A DNA stretch of 45,038 nucleotides from contig JAGTJM010000123.1 of the NCBI GenBank assembly GCA_020747015.1, positions 1-45,038 of the forward strand, in the 5' to 3' direction. The DNA comes from Pyrenochaeta sp. MPI-SDFR-AT-0127. Lineage: Eukaryota > Ascomycota > Dothideomycetes > Pleosporales > Cucurbitariaceae. This document shows, one piece after another, positions 23,311-35,149 of this stretch. Both the position numbers and the translations under genes were made by a program. The stretch's first letter is position 1. The number at the start of each line of letters is the position of its first letter. The notes under the pieces are model-generated. The model was not told the origin of the DNA. It ran no database searches and worked only from the letters and a program-made list of their open reading frames with translations.

Positions 23311-24599
23311 GGCAAGTGGAATTTGAAGAATATTGAAATTATATGTTATATGATCTACACGATAAAGATCTTTGCTCGTGTCCCTCCTGACCCAGTCTCA
23401 GCAAACTTTGTCTGAGAGCACTAGTGGGCGGGGTAGGCCGCTTTGAGACCTATAATACCACATGCCAAGAGCTTCCGGTCCTGGGTAAAGCTTTGATAAT
23501 TGGTTGTGCCTCTGAGAATATTGATCACAACACAGTCTGTATCCGCAAGAAGAGGTGAAATTTCAAAGTGTTGATGGGCAGCTCTCAAACTTGGCCTCGC
23601 GTCTTGGAATTGACCACAGAAACAGAGCAACGAGTATGAACCTACTTGTGACCTTCCAAAGTCCTTTCGTAACGGTGAAATATGCGGACATGTGCAATAA
23701 AGAAAAATGATGGCAATTACTTCGAGCACTGGCAATTTCAAGTCATGCGCTTAAAGCTATCGACTCTCAAGCAGTATTCCGCATTCAGGACACATCGGCC
23801 ATGTACCGCAAAGTGAAAACACAATGCCCACATTGTCCTTCAAACAGCATTGACTTTATTGAGGACAACTTCATTGATGACGCTGAAGGCTTCAATCGCC
23901 TTTTGCCTCGCAAACAATGTCCGCGTTCAGCACTCAGAACTGCCTCAGCTATCGAAATTTGGTGAGCTTTGTGTCAGCGAACATAGTAATGGTTCAGGGT
24001 GTGGGCGTTGTGATATGCGCGCTGTCCGTTCGGCTTAGGTACAGATCCTCTGGCGACAGCTGCATCCAGCATATCGATCGATCTCAAGGTTACTCGAGCG
24101 CTCTTGAATGTCCAATAGAGCGACATTACATCCCATGCACAGACAGCGCATGTTGCTGCAAATCCGATGTCATGTGCTGCTGCGGAAGGAGGCTCGCGAC
24201 ATTGGTTCTGCGTCGTCGCATGTGTCAAACGCCATTGGCAGGCAGTGTTGCGTAATAAGTACCTCTTATATTTACAGATACTCTCTTAGGCTGTGCTCTT
24301 TGCTCCAAGATTACGATAGTGCTAGCTTTCCCCTTGATCAAGAGCCCAACATCGATTGCTATGGAGGTGGTATGTTCCTTGATTCAAGTTACCCCTCTAG
24401 CCTGTGAGTTCGTTTCATCATTCTTGTCATCTTCTTGAACCCGTTAAGGTGAGGATAGTGTTTCATTTGATAGCTGAACTCAGGGGTTTATCGGAGTTTA
24501 TCGGCGGTGCCAAGAACCCTTGTCAACTGTTCAAGACACGCGACGAACTTTTAAACACAAACACCACATGGCATCGACTCACTTTCTGTGTCTTTAGCC
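23311..24599. other. 1.3-kb gene-free region
   Basis: Short frames occur (for example 23421-23741 minus, opening with TTG, and 23917-24255 plus), but none has recognisable content or splice partners. The left end is the 5' flank of the tRNA; the right end is the presumed PER1 promoter. Confidence 0.5.
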
Positions 24600-25729
24600 A
24601 TGCGGATACGTGCAACCTCAGTATGGCAGATTTTTGCTATACTTTTACTGCTTGGCAACACCGCGCAGGCTTCCCTTGGTGACAGGTTGCCTGATTTCAA
24701 AGAATGCGTGCAGGTATGAGATTCGCAACAACTCTGCGCAGAGTGTTGTTGATAACCTCTACAGGTTTGCAAAGAGGCCAATTGCGGTCAAGATGCTACG
24801 CTGATCCGTATGAAAGCTGTACACTACTGAATGGAAAGCAACTTACCACAACTCAGCATTTCATCGTCGTGTCTTTCTTTGGGACTGCCCCTCAGAATGC
24901 GACTATGTATGCCAACACATCATAACCGACAAACGTCTCGCCCGCGATCCGCCGTATATGCACCCTATCTACCAGTTCCATGGAAAGTGGCCTTTCTATC
25001 GGTTCATGGGGATGCAAGAGCCCTTCAGTGTTATATTTTCGCTCTTCAACTATCTTGCACACGATTGGGGCATGCAAAAACTCCGCGATAATATTCCTGC
25101 ATCGTACTCGCTCCGAAAATACTATTTGTGGTTCGGTTACGTTGGGCTGGCGAGTTGGACGTTCAGTATGATATTTCACACGCGAGACTTCAACCTGACA
25201 GAGAAGTTGGACTATTTTGCGGCGGGGGCGAATGTGCTATACGGTCTATACTATGCGCCGATACGAGTCTTCAGGCTGGATAGGAGAGAGCCGAGGAAGC
25301 AGAGTGTGTTGAGGCTCTGGACGGTGCTTTGTATGCTATTGTATGCTATGCATGTCCTCTACCTCTCGCTGTGGTCATGGGACTATACCTACAACATGGC
25401 GGCAAACGTAACGGTCGGGATTTTGGCAAACTTGCTTTGGAGTGGCTTCAGCTACATCCAGTACCAGAGAATTGGGCGGACGTGGGCGGTATGGCCCGGT
25501 TTGTGTGTTGCATGGATTGTCATAGCTATGAGCATGGAGCTGCTAGATTTCCCACCTTGGAAAGGTATGATTGACGCACACAGCTTGTGGCATTTGGGCA
25601 CCGTGGTGCCGACAGTTTTGTGGTACAAGTAAGTATTATTTTACTGTTCGAAGAGATATATTAATCGGTAGTAGCTTCCTCGTTAGAGACGCACAAGAAG
25701 ACATGGCAGGTACGCGGCTAAAGCAATGA
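24600..25729 (+). CDS. PER1: PER1/PGAP3 GPI-anchor lipid remodelase
   Basis: Exons 24600-24713, 24765-24807, 24857-25628 and 25675-25729 give 327 aa. A signal peptide (MRIRATSVWQIFAILLLLG) leads into the Cys-rich luminal region CVQVCKEANCG and LWDCPSECDYVCQH. The conserved core follows (KWPFYRFMGMQEPFSV, LWHLGTVVPTVLWYN) within about seven membrane helices of the CREST hydrolase superfamily, and the C-terminus is EDMAGTRLKQ. Per1 acts in the ER and removes the sn-2 acyl chain of the GPI-anchor phosphatidylinositol, the first step of lipid remodelling. Exon 2 is only 43 nt. The last 18 residues lie in a separate exon; without that splice the frame would stop just after WYK. All splices restore the family consensus. 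Confidence 0.95.
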
Positions 25730-27002
25730 TGAGGGCTGGATTGGAGCTGCAGGGTATATCACAAATACCTCCTTGGCTTACCATCTAATCGCTCGAAAGT
25801 TTGCCAATAGCTGATTGTGGCACAGGCACTCGGAAGAATTAAGTACAGTTCAATGACTGGCACCCAATAGAATTAGGATCCTGCCGTGCATAGCCGGGCG
25901 TTATCGCAACATTCCTTGGGGTTAATCGAATCCTGATTGATATGTTACCTCTATCTTAACGATTTCCTCAGCTCGAGACCTCTCCCAAGATGTGTGTTCA
26001 CTTGACGGCCTACATTGCCCATCATCCCACAGAACTCCTGAATACTGTTATGGCGCCATGTATATCAAAAAACGTCTTCAAAGTCCCCTTATATCTAGGG
26101 TAACTTTCATCCTCATTTTTCTAGGGCTACTAGGACTTCTCACTAAAACAAGGTGGGTCGTCTTATGATCTTATTATTTAGTTTGATGTTTGAGACCCTT
26201 TCACCAGTACTTAGCTATCTATTGCATCGTTACAAGCCTAACAATGAATGCCGTGAATAACGAATTCTGAACATTGACCCCAGTTTTCAATGTCTATGCC
26301 CGTGGCTTCCGGTGCACTTGCGTATGGATTCAACCTGTATCGCAAGGTTTAATTGTGCTTATTGCACAGAAATAAAGGCTTTAGGAAATAATCGTATATG
26401 CGTAGACCTAGCCATCGTCATCTGGTACCACTGGCAAGATTCTCAACCACTGTATTGCCGAGACTGGATACGTCCACATGAGGAACAGCTAGCTTTGCAT
26501 TTTGTATCATGGAGGTAAGTGATCCCGGACGATGTCTCTTGCATTACGGCTTATTACGGACGATATCCCCAGTCGTTATGTTACGTACACATTCTACAGT
26601 GATACGATCATTATTGGAGGATTTCTGTGGATTGGTCGAGAGCAGATTTGCACAGGGTAATTTGGCAATGAAATGTTAAATTACGGAAGTAACTCAGGGA
26701 ACATGATACTAAAGTAGGGAACAAAGAACTTCGAGGACAAGGGTAAGTGTTAGAAATTCAAGGGGACCGTGTGAGCAAGAAGGGAAGGCCAACAATTGAA
26801 AAGAGATAGAAGTCGACGCAGTGGGAGGATGTTAGTGAAGCTTTTGTACATCTCTTAGTACATCTGTGTGGATTTGTTGATGCTTGGAAATATAGTATAC
26901 ATGCTAAAAAAGCAAATGCTTCATATTGTACATGTACTCCCAGTATTCTAACGATATGGAGTATGCATTGAAACAGAGCGAACGCAGTCAGGAGGACATC
27001 AA
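25730..27002. other. 1.3-kb gene-free region between PER1 and mL50
   Basis: AT-rich, with only a random-looking 68-codon frame (26312-26518). It carries the 3' flanks of two convergent genes, although at this length it could hide a non-coding RNA that sequence reading cannot reveal. Confidence 0.45.
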
Positions 27003-28941
27003 TCACCGTACAAGCGAAGCTCGCTTTAGGCTTTCCTGCTCCTCCGCCCACTGCCTTGTCTTCTTTGCCAAAAAGCTCGCTCCTTTGCTACTCACTGGCT
27101 TTCCAAACTCAGGTGCTTGCCGTGTCCCCTCTACCACTTGCAATATTTTCTTCCCATTCTGTACTACTTTGCGTGAGGTCCCGACTCCTAGGCCACGCTC
27201 CCATAGCGCATACTGCACCACCTTATTGAGACCAACGTTGGTGCGCTTCTCGGTCTTAGTAGGTTTTACCCGACGCAATTCAACATTGCCGAGCCTAATA
27301 AGGTCACCTAAGTCAACCCTTCTTTGTGGCGCAATACTAGAAGGAGCTCGGTGCTTTGCTCGTGCGCGTGCTTTTTGCCCTTCGATGTGAATTGCGGAGA
27401 ACAGGCTTGTTGGCTGTGGTCTAGCTGCAACGCAGAGGCAGCTGTATAGGTCACCGAGAGTGTTGACAGAAGCCAACTGTGGATCGGAGATGTAGAGGCC
27501 AGTGAGCTGGAAGAGGCGTTTGAAAAGCTAGAAGATCGTGAGCATCGCTACACCACAGAGTGTAAAGCGCGAGCTTGTTACTTACAGCAAATTTAATGGT
27601 GAGGTCAGCGATGGAAATATGTCGCCAGCTACCCGCTTCCATGTTCAGAGCTGAAGCATCGGACTTGTTCAGTTGTACTGCGTTTCTCAAAGCCGCGATA
27701 TTGTCGGCCAGGCGCGATGTCCTATGCTCGATGAAGGAGCGACGCAGCTTAATCACAGCAGACCCAGACAACTCAACGGCAGACGCAAGGTCGGCCGGGG
27801 ATGCGGGGCTACGGGCGGTTCTTTGTGACCTTGGCTCTTCGACCTTGAAAACATTGTCCGTTATCACTTTCTCGACAGGCTTAGCGCGCGGCACCGGGCG
27901 ATTTGACATAAAATCAAAGGGTTTTTTGTCGGGATCCACCTTGGTCACAGCAGCCCTCTTGAAGGCAGGCGTGTCGGGATCCATAGTTGGTAGCTGCTCC
28001 GGAAGCAGGACTGGCTCAAGTGAATTTGTGGCATCTTCAGCAAGAAGATCGTCCTCTTCAACTGCCCGAATTGAATCCCACGTTGGCGCTTTTTGCATAA
28101 CTTGGAGAAATTGATCAGCAGTTTTGCCCTTAGGAAAGGCAAGAACAATTTCGCTGCTTTTCGTCCCGATCAGCCTGATGTAGCGGACCCAGCGAGGAGA
28201 AGCATAGACGCCCCGGTTAGCGAGCTTAGAAATGTCCATGTCGAGGCCAGCCTGCTTCAGGGTATATATTTCGGCGATAGCTTGAGCAAATCGGCTGCGT
28301 AGCTCTTTTGGCATCGTAGTTTTCCCACGCAAACCAAAGTTATAGTCAGTGTATGGCCTACCCGTCACGTGGTGCACCGTCTGGGCCATCATCAAATTCT
28401 CGTCTCTCAGAGTATATGGTGTTCCCGTCAGCTCCTCAATCTCGTTGGCCATCTCCAGCGTTAGTGGCGTGTATGTCCGGCCGGTGAGTTTCTCGAATTC
28501 CTTTGCCAAGTCGGCCTCGAATTTCTGCTTGAGCCATTGCTCACCACCAACATGTAGCAGCTTTCTGCTGTCTTCTGCAGGCTTATATAAAGGAAAATCT
28601 GGCCCACTCCCATCGGATCGGTCCTCATCCAGTACCTCCTCATACTCGCCCTGCTCTTCCGGCGCGATTCGAACCGGCGAAGTAGGGTCGTACGGATCGA
28701 CATGTGCGCCAATTGGCTCCGAGTCGCCGAGAAGCCGCTTCTGCCAACGCCGCACAAACTGTTGGTGCTTCTTCTTATCTTGCTTACCGGGCAGGAGGAA
28801 GGAGTTGGGCGAAGTCGTGGAGAAGGCAGCGGAGGCGGTTCGGAGGTAGGTGCAGGACGACACCGATACCCTCTGTCGTGCGCATGACCAGGAGCGGTAC
28901 GATGGGTCAATTGCCCGTGAAGGGCGCGGTATTCGACGCAT
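27003..28941 (-). CDS. Mitochondrial large ribosomal subunit protein mL50 (Ribosomal_L50 family)
   Basis: Exon 1 is 28941-27586 and exon 2 is 27527-27003, giving 626 aa. The ATG at 28941 is chosen because it starts a basic, Ser/Arg-rich mitochondrial presequence (MRRIPRPSRAIDPSYRSW); upstream there is only a TTG. The acyl-carrier-like L50 fold spans the splice: SWRHISIADLTIKFA|LFKRLFQLTGLYISDP..LASVNTLGDLY. The fungal form is long because of a charged N-terminal part with repeated EELTGTPYT/EKLTGRTYT/HHVTGRPYT motifs and a basic C-terminus. The yeast counterpart of mL50 is Mrpl13. It is a structural mitoribosome component. The 58-nt intron has donor GTAAGT. The ARP6 gene ends 192 bp upstream. 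Confidence 0.85.
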
Positions 28942-29133
28942 TGAAATCGAGATGCTGGAGATGAAAGCGACCAGGAAATTCTGCGTTGGATGGCAGAGGG
29001 ACGACGTGCCAAGATGCCGCAAATTGACCAATCAGCATCCCAGAGCCCCCGAGCTGCAACATCATCATCACCATTAGAAATGATTTATCTAGTATAGAGC
29101 GACTCATCATAATTTGCCTAAAAAGTGCTCTTT

Positions 29134-30506
29134 TCATGAAAACTTCTTGAGGAGCCACGTAGAACCTCTTTCGTCATACTCGGCCTTGTCCACCAGCACT
29201 GGCTTTAGCAACTCCGGCTGGCTAGCAAAGCGTGCACCACCAAGCCATGTTTGTTTGATCGGATCCACTGCTCTACTAATGTTCAACAGATAACCTGTTG
29301 GCACCAACATCCTCAGCTCCATCTCAAGTCTGTCTACGAATCCAGTGATTAACGAGTTCCCTCCTATAACCAATACGTTTGACAGTAATCCGACTTTCAG
29401 TGCTTCGGGAAGCACATTCAACGACTCCATCACAGCACCAGGAAGGCCAATTTCTTGTATACCAATATCTGACGGGTTGAAGAGCAGTTCCGGGACAGCA
29501 AAACGTTCGTTCCCAAGCGGCAGCAAGTCTTCTCTCGGCCCGTGTAGTGGCTGCAAACCACGGCGCATGCGTGCCTTTGCCGCATCATGCGGTCGTGCAT
29601 AACCATGGATCGAGTTCTCATAATCCGGCAACACATAGTCAACCACAACGCTCGAGTCCAGCTCCCTCTTATTCCCTAATCGGCCTGTCCAAGTGCGCTC
29701 CAGATCCTTGGAGAAGTGCTGGGAAGACGGCGCGACGTAAGAGACGGCTTCCTTAATCTCATTGAGTAAATGTGTTTCCTCCATCATATTATAGTGTCGA
29801 AGCGACGACAGCTCTTTGAGATAATTTGTGAGCAGTTTCCCGCCCACTGTGAGGCGCCGCACAGCTGGTTGTATAAGCTTGCCTTTATACAAGGGCAAGA
29901 TTGTAGTGTCTGAGTATGACGTGTCGATGATAAGAAGGCATTCCTGCGGTAGCGACGGTATTGAGGCGGCCTTCGTGGTGTCATAGGCATTGAGTGTAGG
30001 GCCAATGCAGCGGTAGTATGCAGCGAACTCAAATTGCTCAAAGACAATTTCATCGCAGTTTTTTTGCAGCTCTTTGGGACAGTTTGGTTTTTCAGCCAGC
30101 AGAAGGTTTGTCTCCTTCGGGTCGCACTATGCGCTGATCAGCCGCATGCCATAGAGTACTTGTTGGTTGTCGTACCCACCCTCAGCGCCTGCCTCGCCGT
30201 TGTGCCCATGAATTCATGTTCCCAAATAGCCTTCTCAGTCTCCCAATTGACGACAAAACCCTTTTCTACAGGGCGTCGGAAGGCCAATTCACCGAAATCT
30301 TTGCATAGCGCGAGCTCCGAGGACATGTAGGTGCGCTTGTCGCGTGTACTGCGTGCGATGCAGTTTGGGATGACGGTGCAGTCATCGGTTACAGGATCTG
30401 CACCGCTGGCAACTAAGCCAGCTTTGAGTGTGTATGCGCCGTTGTCGAGAACAAGTGTTTTATTCGGAGGAGCCGCAGTAGACTTCCTAGAACCTTTTGG
30501 CGGCAT
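29134..30506 (-). CDS. ARP6: Actin-related protein Arp6 (SWR1 chromatin-remodelling subunit)
   Basis: Exon 1 is 30506-30180 and exon 2 is 30126-29134, giving 439 aa, about the length of yeast Arp6. It has the nucleotide-binding start LVLDNGAYTLKAG, then VIPNCIARS, CKDFGELAFRRPVEKGFVVNWE, and, directly after the splice, CDPKETNLLL. Further marks are CDEIVFEQFEFAAYYRC, a phosphate-2 region LLIIDTSYSDT, VLVIGGNSLITGFVDRLE and WLGGARFAS. Arp6 sits in the SWR1 complex that exchanges H2A for H2A.Z in the nucleus. A basic N-terminal tail (MPPKGSRKS) precedes the fold. The intron is 53 nt with a GTGGGT donor. The next gene, the P450, shares its orientation with a short 245-bp spacer. Confidence 0.93.
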
Positions 30507-30751
30507 TATCGTGGTTTGCAGTTCGTAGTACTAGATACCGCAGCCACAGTTTGTCCGCAAGGTAAGCGACACCTGTTCACGTGACTACACGCGCCGCAAT
30601 AACAACAGTTTGCCGAATGCAGCACTATAGCGCACAATCCACGATTTAACCTACACATCCACCCCTGCATTTCCCAAGGGACCTCTTCCAGGTCTTGCTG
30701 TGGAGACACAAATATATCCTTATTGAGCCTTCATTGCCTCTCCTATTTCAC

Positions 30752-32533
30752 TCATTTCAGTAAAACCCGTATGCCTTTACTTTCCGACCTTGGAAAAGGA
30801 TTGAAGAAGTCGTGCTCAATATCGGCATCCGCTCTCGTAGTCTCAAATAGCTCCATTCCATTTCCGTCTTCTCCGACCCATCGACCTACTATCAACGCCA
30901 GCGTATACACAATCTCCATCCTAGCTAGGTCTTTGCCCAGGCACGTACGGCTTCCTTTTGTGAAATTGACCAAATACTTTTTCAGATGATTTGCGCCCGG
31001 CTCAAGCCATCGCTCAGGTTGAAACTCATCGGGCGACGAGAAAAGATCAGGGTTCATGTGTACCAACCACGAAGACATACTAAGTGGTGTTCCGGCGGGA
31101 ATTTTGTAACCAGCGACTTCAAGTACTTCATCCGGGGCTACACGAGTTAATCTTGCAATGATACCATGACTCAAGCGGAATCCCTCGTTTATCACGGCTC
31201 TTAGATATGGAGCTTGGTCGAGTTCGTTGAAGGGAGGAAGCAAGGCTGGATTTGACATCATTGGCTTCAGCTCTTCGTGTAACTTGCAGAGTATCGCCGG
31301 ATTTGCAAGAATGTGGTAAACTGTCGACCTGAGGTAGTGCGCAGTCGTGAGAGTACCAGCTGCTACAAGTGTCTCACCCTCACCTTGAAGGCGCCGGAGT
31401 GACAGCTCTGATGCTGGTAAACTACTCTGAAGAAGCCCGTGAAAGACTGTTGGGCACTCATTCTTCTTACTTGGTGCGACAGAGCCTGACATAACTTCGC
31501 GTAAGCACGTGTCTATTCCCTGGAGCTAATCAGGCCAAGGTTTCCATTGATTGAGAACAATAGCACTCACGGCCTGAAAACGCACCAAATTTGCCATCTC
31601 CGGCTTCACCTTGACCAGCCATGCCACAGGTATTTTTCTCATCGCTCTGGTCAGCCAAGGCATCTGTTTGGTGAGTAGACTCTGTTCAGATGCCCCCTTC
31701 AATAACGGTAACCACTCGGGGTTGAACTCATTTGCTTCAAGAAAGTCATAGCTAATTCCAAACGAATACTGCGTAATAATATCAGTCGTCAATGCTGTGA
31801 ATGCGACATCGAGGTTAATTGGCTGGCCGCTCTTTCGATAGTTTTCAAATTTTTGGCTCAACAACTCAAGTTTGCTTCGAATGACAGTGTCAAATCGTCG
31901 AATGGCTGACAAGGAGAAGTATGGTGCGAGCGGTGCCCTCCTCTTGCGATGCAGATCATGGTCGACTGTAGAAAGTATAGAGTCAGGGCAGATGAACATG
32001 TCAGCTGACCAATCAAGCTTGTTGCGCTTGCGCATTTGGCCTGCATACAATTCTTCGTAAAAGTCTGGTTCGCTGACATGGAGCTCGAAGGGATTGATGC
32101 GGACTACCGGACCTAATTGCACATTGATTTGGTCGTCTTGTTAGTCTGGAAGGGGAGAATCGGTACCATATAATTCATGCATGCGCTTAATCTCCCAAGC
32201 AAATCTTCCGCGCTTAACAACATCGAAGTAGAACTCGTACCACAGCGTCGCCGCTGCAAGCCTGGGGCCGGGAAATCTCGACAAGGGACTGAAGTACACG
32301 CGATAGATAAGAAGAAGAAAAATATAAATAATAACTGAAAAGAACACAGCCACAATGACTTCTGCCGTACTAACACAAGTGAATTGCTCAATTACTACCA
32401 TCTTGTCGCCGTTGTCGTTGTGGCTAGCAGCAGATAAGTAAAATGCTAGTGGGGCAAGATCATGAAATAAGAAACCACGTACGTATGTATGAGCCATTTT
32501 CACGTGAAAAGGATACTCGTTACTAAGGTGCAT
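30752..32533 (-). CDS. Cytochrome P450 (microsomal; trichodiene-oxygenase-like group)
   Basis: Exons 32533-32167, 32112-31571 and 31525-30752 give 560 aa from the first ATG, or 516 aa from the internal ATG at 32401, which starts nearer the membrane anchor. The anchor helix VAVFFSVIIYIFLLLIYRVYF is followed by the proline hinge SRFPGPRLAA. The helix-K motif is EGFR (417-420), the PERF-type motif is PERW, and the heme loop is FTKGSRTCLG (491-500) with its Cys ligand. The I-helix reads AGTLTT (359-364): the usual acidic residue before Thr-Thr is Leu. The opening (RINPFELHVSEPDFYEELY) resembles the group containing trichodiene oxygenases. It would oxidise a small molecule at the ER; with its neighbours it suggests a biosynthetic cluster. 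Substrate unknown. Confidence 0.9.
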
Positions 32534-33114
32534 GCAGAAAACTATAAATAAAAATATTTCCCATTTAATCTATTTCAGTACCAAGAACCGAGTTCCTTGA
32601 TATTTAATTAATATATAATTAGTGTTTAAATAGACGAGCGGTTAGGATAGGTACGTTGCCATGGAAAAGTACAGATACTATTAGTGTTGATGTTCTCTAG
32701 CTATTCAATTTTATTGTGAGGAGCTGTAGGCCAAAGTCCAAGACATAGATGTATGATCAAAGTAAGACGAGTCCTGAGGAGAGAATCAAGGTTCAGAATA
32801 TAAGAGTATATATGTACACGCACGTAAGCGGCCCGCCATCTTCCCGGTGCATCCCGGAGTCGTGCCGTACCTAGCATTGATTCATGATATTTAGTTACTT
32901 ACCATAACATGCATTATAGGTACTCAATAAAATAGAATAAATAAACTCTCGCCGAATAAGATGTTGGCTCTTAGGAGAAGAAGACGTGCTAGAGAAGTGC
33001 TTATTCTTAGATAGAATCAAGGATATGTACATGGGAATGCCTTCGCTCGTCTTTTTACTCAAAATAATCGTCAAAGCATTGAACGCTCTGTTTGCCAGGC
33101 CCTACCCCAACCAC
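32534..33114. other. AT-rich intergenic region, P450 promoter
   Basis: About 580 bp between the P450 start and the 3' end of the MFS gene. It is AT-rich with no coding frame, except for a GC-richer patch at about 32826-32875 that carries one CGG-N-CCG site. Confidence 0.5.
32829..32835. promoter_or_regulatory. CGG-N-CCG site upstream of the P450 gene
   Basis: CGGCCCG lies about 295 bp upstream of the first P450 ATG, in an otherwise AT-rich region. It matches the CGG-N-CCG pattern clustered in the MFS/BCAT promoter. Alone it could be chance. Confidence 0.35.
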
Positions 33115-34698
33115 TTAAACGAGCCCAATCCGCCTTCCAAGAATACTGGACCCTCCAAAGAGCGCTGTAACGCCCGTAAAGACAATCAAAGTTCCATATC
33201 CGCTTCCATATGCGAACCCTGCATCTCCACGCCATGGAAATCCATCAATAAGCGCCTCACTGAGCGGACCGGACACTAAGTTTCCAATGCCTCGTCCAGC
33301 AGCCAAGCATGCGAAAACGATACTCGGATCAGCACTCGCCTTCTTCTTTCTCACGTCACGCATAATCCCAGGCCAAGCGCTCGTAAAGCTGCCGGCGAAG
33401 AAACCATAAATGAGACAAAAAACATAGAGAGGAGGGAGGCTCATTGAGAAGCCCCAGACAATGAAGACGCTAATTGTGGAGCCGATGGTGGAAATAAGGA
33501 TGCAGGTTGTGACGTGCCATTTGTCAACAATGGAGCCCATGAACACGCAGCCGAATACAGAGGCAACGTTGAAGAGGATAACTGTAAGAGCGCTGAGAGT
33601 CCCCGAAGCTCCCATGCTACTTGCATATGATGGCAAATAAATTGTGGGTAGGAAGAAACCAAGGGCTTCGATGACATTGCATAATTGGTGTATTCCAAAA
33701 ATTGTTGTTTTCAAGAAGGTGAAATCGAGCTTCCTAGGTTTGCTTTTCGCTGCCACTGGTATGCGAGGTTTGACGAAGTAGAGGAGCGGGGCGGTAAGGA
33801 CGAACAGACAAATTGCCCATACACGTAGGGTTGTTTGGAAGCCGTAGGCGCGTAGCAACCATTCCATAACGAGTGGAAGGACCACACCAGCAAGTCCTGT
33901 GCCAGCCCACATGATGCCTAGAAATGTCAGACGAATTCCAGACAGTGTAAGGTGGACAAGGAATCAGCGTACCATAAGCGAGACCAATCCTTTTCGCAAA
34001 CCACTCATCCATATACAAGATACAAGGCGAATAGGCGAAGCTCCCGCCGATGGCGTAAATCACACCTTGTGTGACGATAAGTTCCGTTGTCTTGGTTGCG
34101 AAGGAACTCAGTGCGAGGGCTAAACACATGACGAACAAGCCCCCTGCTGTAGCCCAGCGCTGCAACCTTGGCCATGTCTTCAATAAAGCAAAGACAAAAA
34201 TGAGGTCGAGATACATGATTCCCTGACCAGATCAGCCAACATTGGTTTGCACTCCAGCTCAGAACTCACCATTGCACACGTCCCTATAACCGCAATATTG
34301 CTCGATCCTGCAAATGGCTCATGTGTCGAGTAGTATTCGTGAAAAACTCCATATGAGAAAGGAAATCCTGTCCTGGCGTCAGAAACGATTGATGACCACA
34401 CGTTTTACACCTGCGAGCTATTGCAGTATGCATTGATGTAAGTCAGTCAGATACGGTGTTGCGCACACATGCAGGGTAGAACCCGCCCGCATGTTTCTGG
34501 TTCGGCGGATTGGTGAATGGAAAGAACCCAGGTGTGGTACGTACCCCAAACAAGAGCTTCAATAACAAAAGAAGCCGCCAAAAAGAGCCATGCGTCTTTA
34601 CCTCGATCCACAGGAGGAAGCGAAGATTCTGAATTATGCAGGGTAGGCTCGTTCCGATCGTCAAGCGCAATCGAGTTCTCAGAAGACAAGCCCGACAT
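33115..34698 (-). CDS. MFS transporter, MCT type, in the putative cluster
   Basis: Exons 34698-34545, 34367-34270, 34222-33973 and 33917-33115 give 434 aa. The ATG at 34698 (MSGLSSENS) starts a hydrophilic tail of about 35 residues, then TM1 (DAWLFLAASFVIEALVWG) and the MCT-like loop FPFSYGVFHEYYSTHEPF. About 12 membrane helices follow. Intron 1 (177 nt) is unusually long for this window, but its joins rebuild the family consensus W|GFPFSYGVF; a missed micro-exon is possible. It is divergent from the BCAT gene across a 451-bp promoter with four CGG-N-CCG sites, so the two genes are probably co-expressed. It may export the cluster product or import a precursor; the direction is not readable from sequence. 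Confidence 0.88.
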
Positions 34699-35149
34699 GA
34701 TGGTATTGGTAGAGCAGAGAATAGTGCAGATGCAAATGGGCGTTGATTTGGAGCACCTGCCCTGGTACTGCCGGCAGAAGATGAAAGTGTGGGAGGGGTG
34801 CATATGACCCGTCTGTCTGTTTTGTGGTAGACAATTGGCCCCCATTTCTGACTCGTTGGCTTTGTTCTCCCCCACGTGCTGACATGCTGACATGCATGAG
34901 GACCCGGTTTTCCAGCCCGACCCCTTGTCGCTGCTCTGAACCCCTTCCTACAATTTCGTGATATCGCAACACATCTAACCTAACACGCAACCGATTCCGA
35001 AGCCACGCGAATGTTGATGCTGCGGTCCGGCGGTCCGCCCGTTGCCGGCGCGCAAACGGTCCGACTGCCAATCCATACTGTGTGCTATCCATGCCCGGTC
35101 CGAGTGGACTCAACGGACAGGATTGTATAACACTGATACTCTACACTAA
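34699..35149. promoter_or_regulatory. Divergent MFS/BCAT promoter with four CGG-N-CCG sites
   Basis: CGGTCCG occurs at 35023-35029, 35031-35037, 35057-35063 and 35096-35102, that is four identical copies in 80 bp of a 451-bp divergent promoter. CGG-N-CCG is an inverted repeat of the CGG half-site recognised by Zn2Cys6 regulators, and such a regulator gene lies 2.5 kb away. A TATA-like TTGTATAAC (about 35123-35131) lies just ahead of the BCAT start. Binding by the local regulator is inference. Confidence 0.6.

Noticed and set aside
23421..23741. 106-codon minus-strand frame right of the tRNA
   Set aside because: It starts at TTG, with no recognisable motif and no supporting neighbours.
23917..24255. 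112-codon Cys-rich plus-strand frame, briefly considered as a secreted Cys-rich protein
   Set aside because: No convincing signal peptide, Cys spacing looks random, and the frame overlaps another on the opposite strand.
34699..34893. Upstream extension of the cluster MFS protein
   Set aside because: The extra N-terminal residues are unlike the family and would consume most of the upstream promoter; the ATG at 34698 gives a usual tail length.
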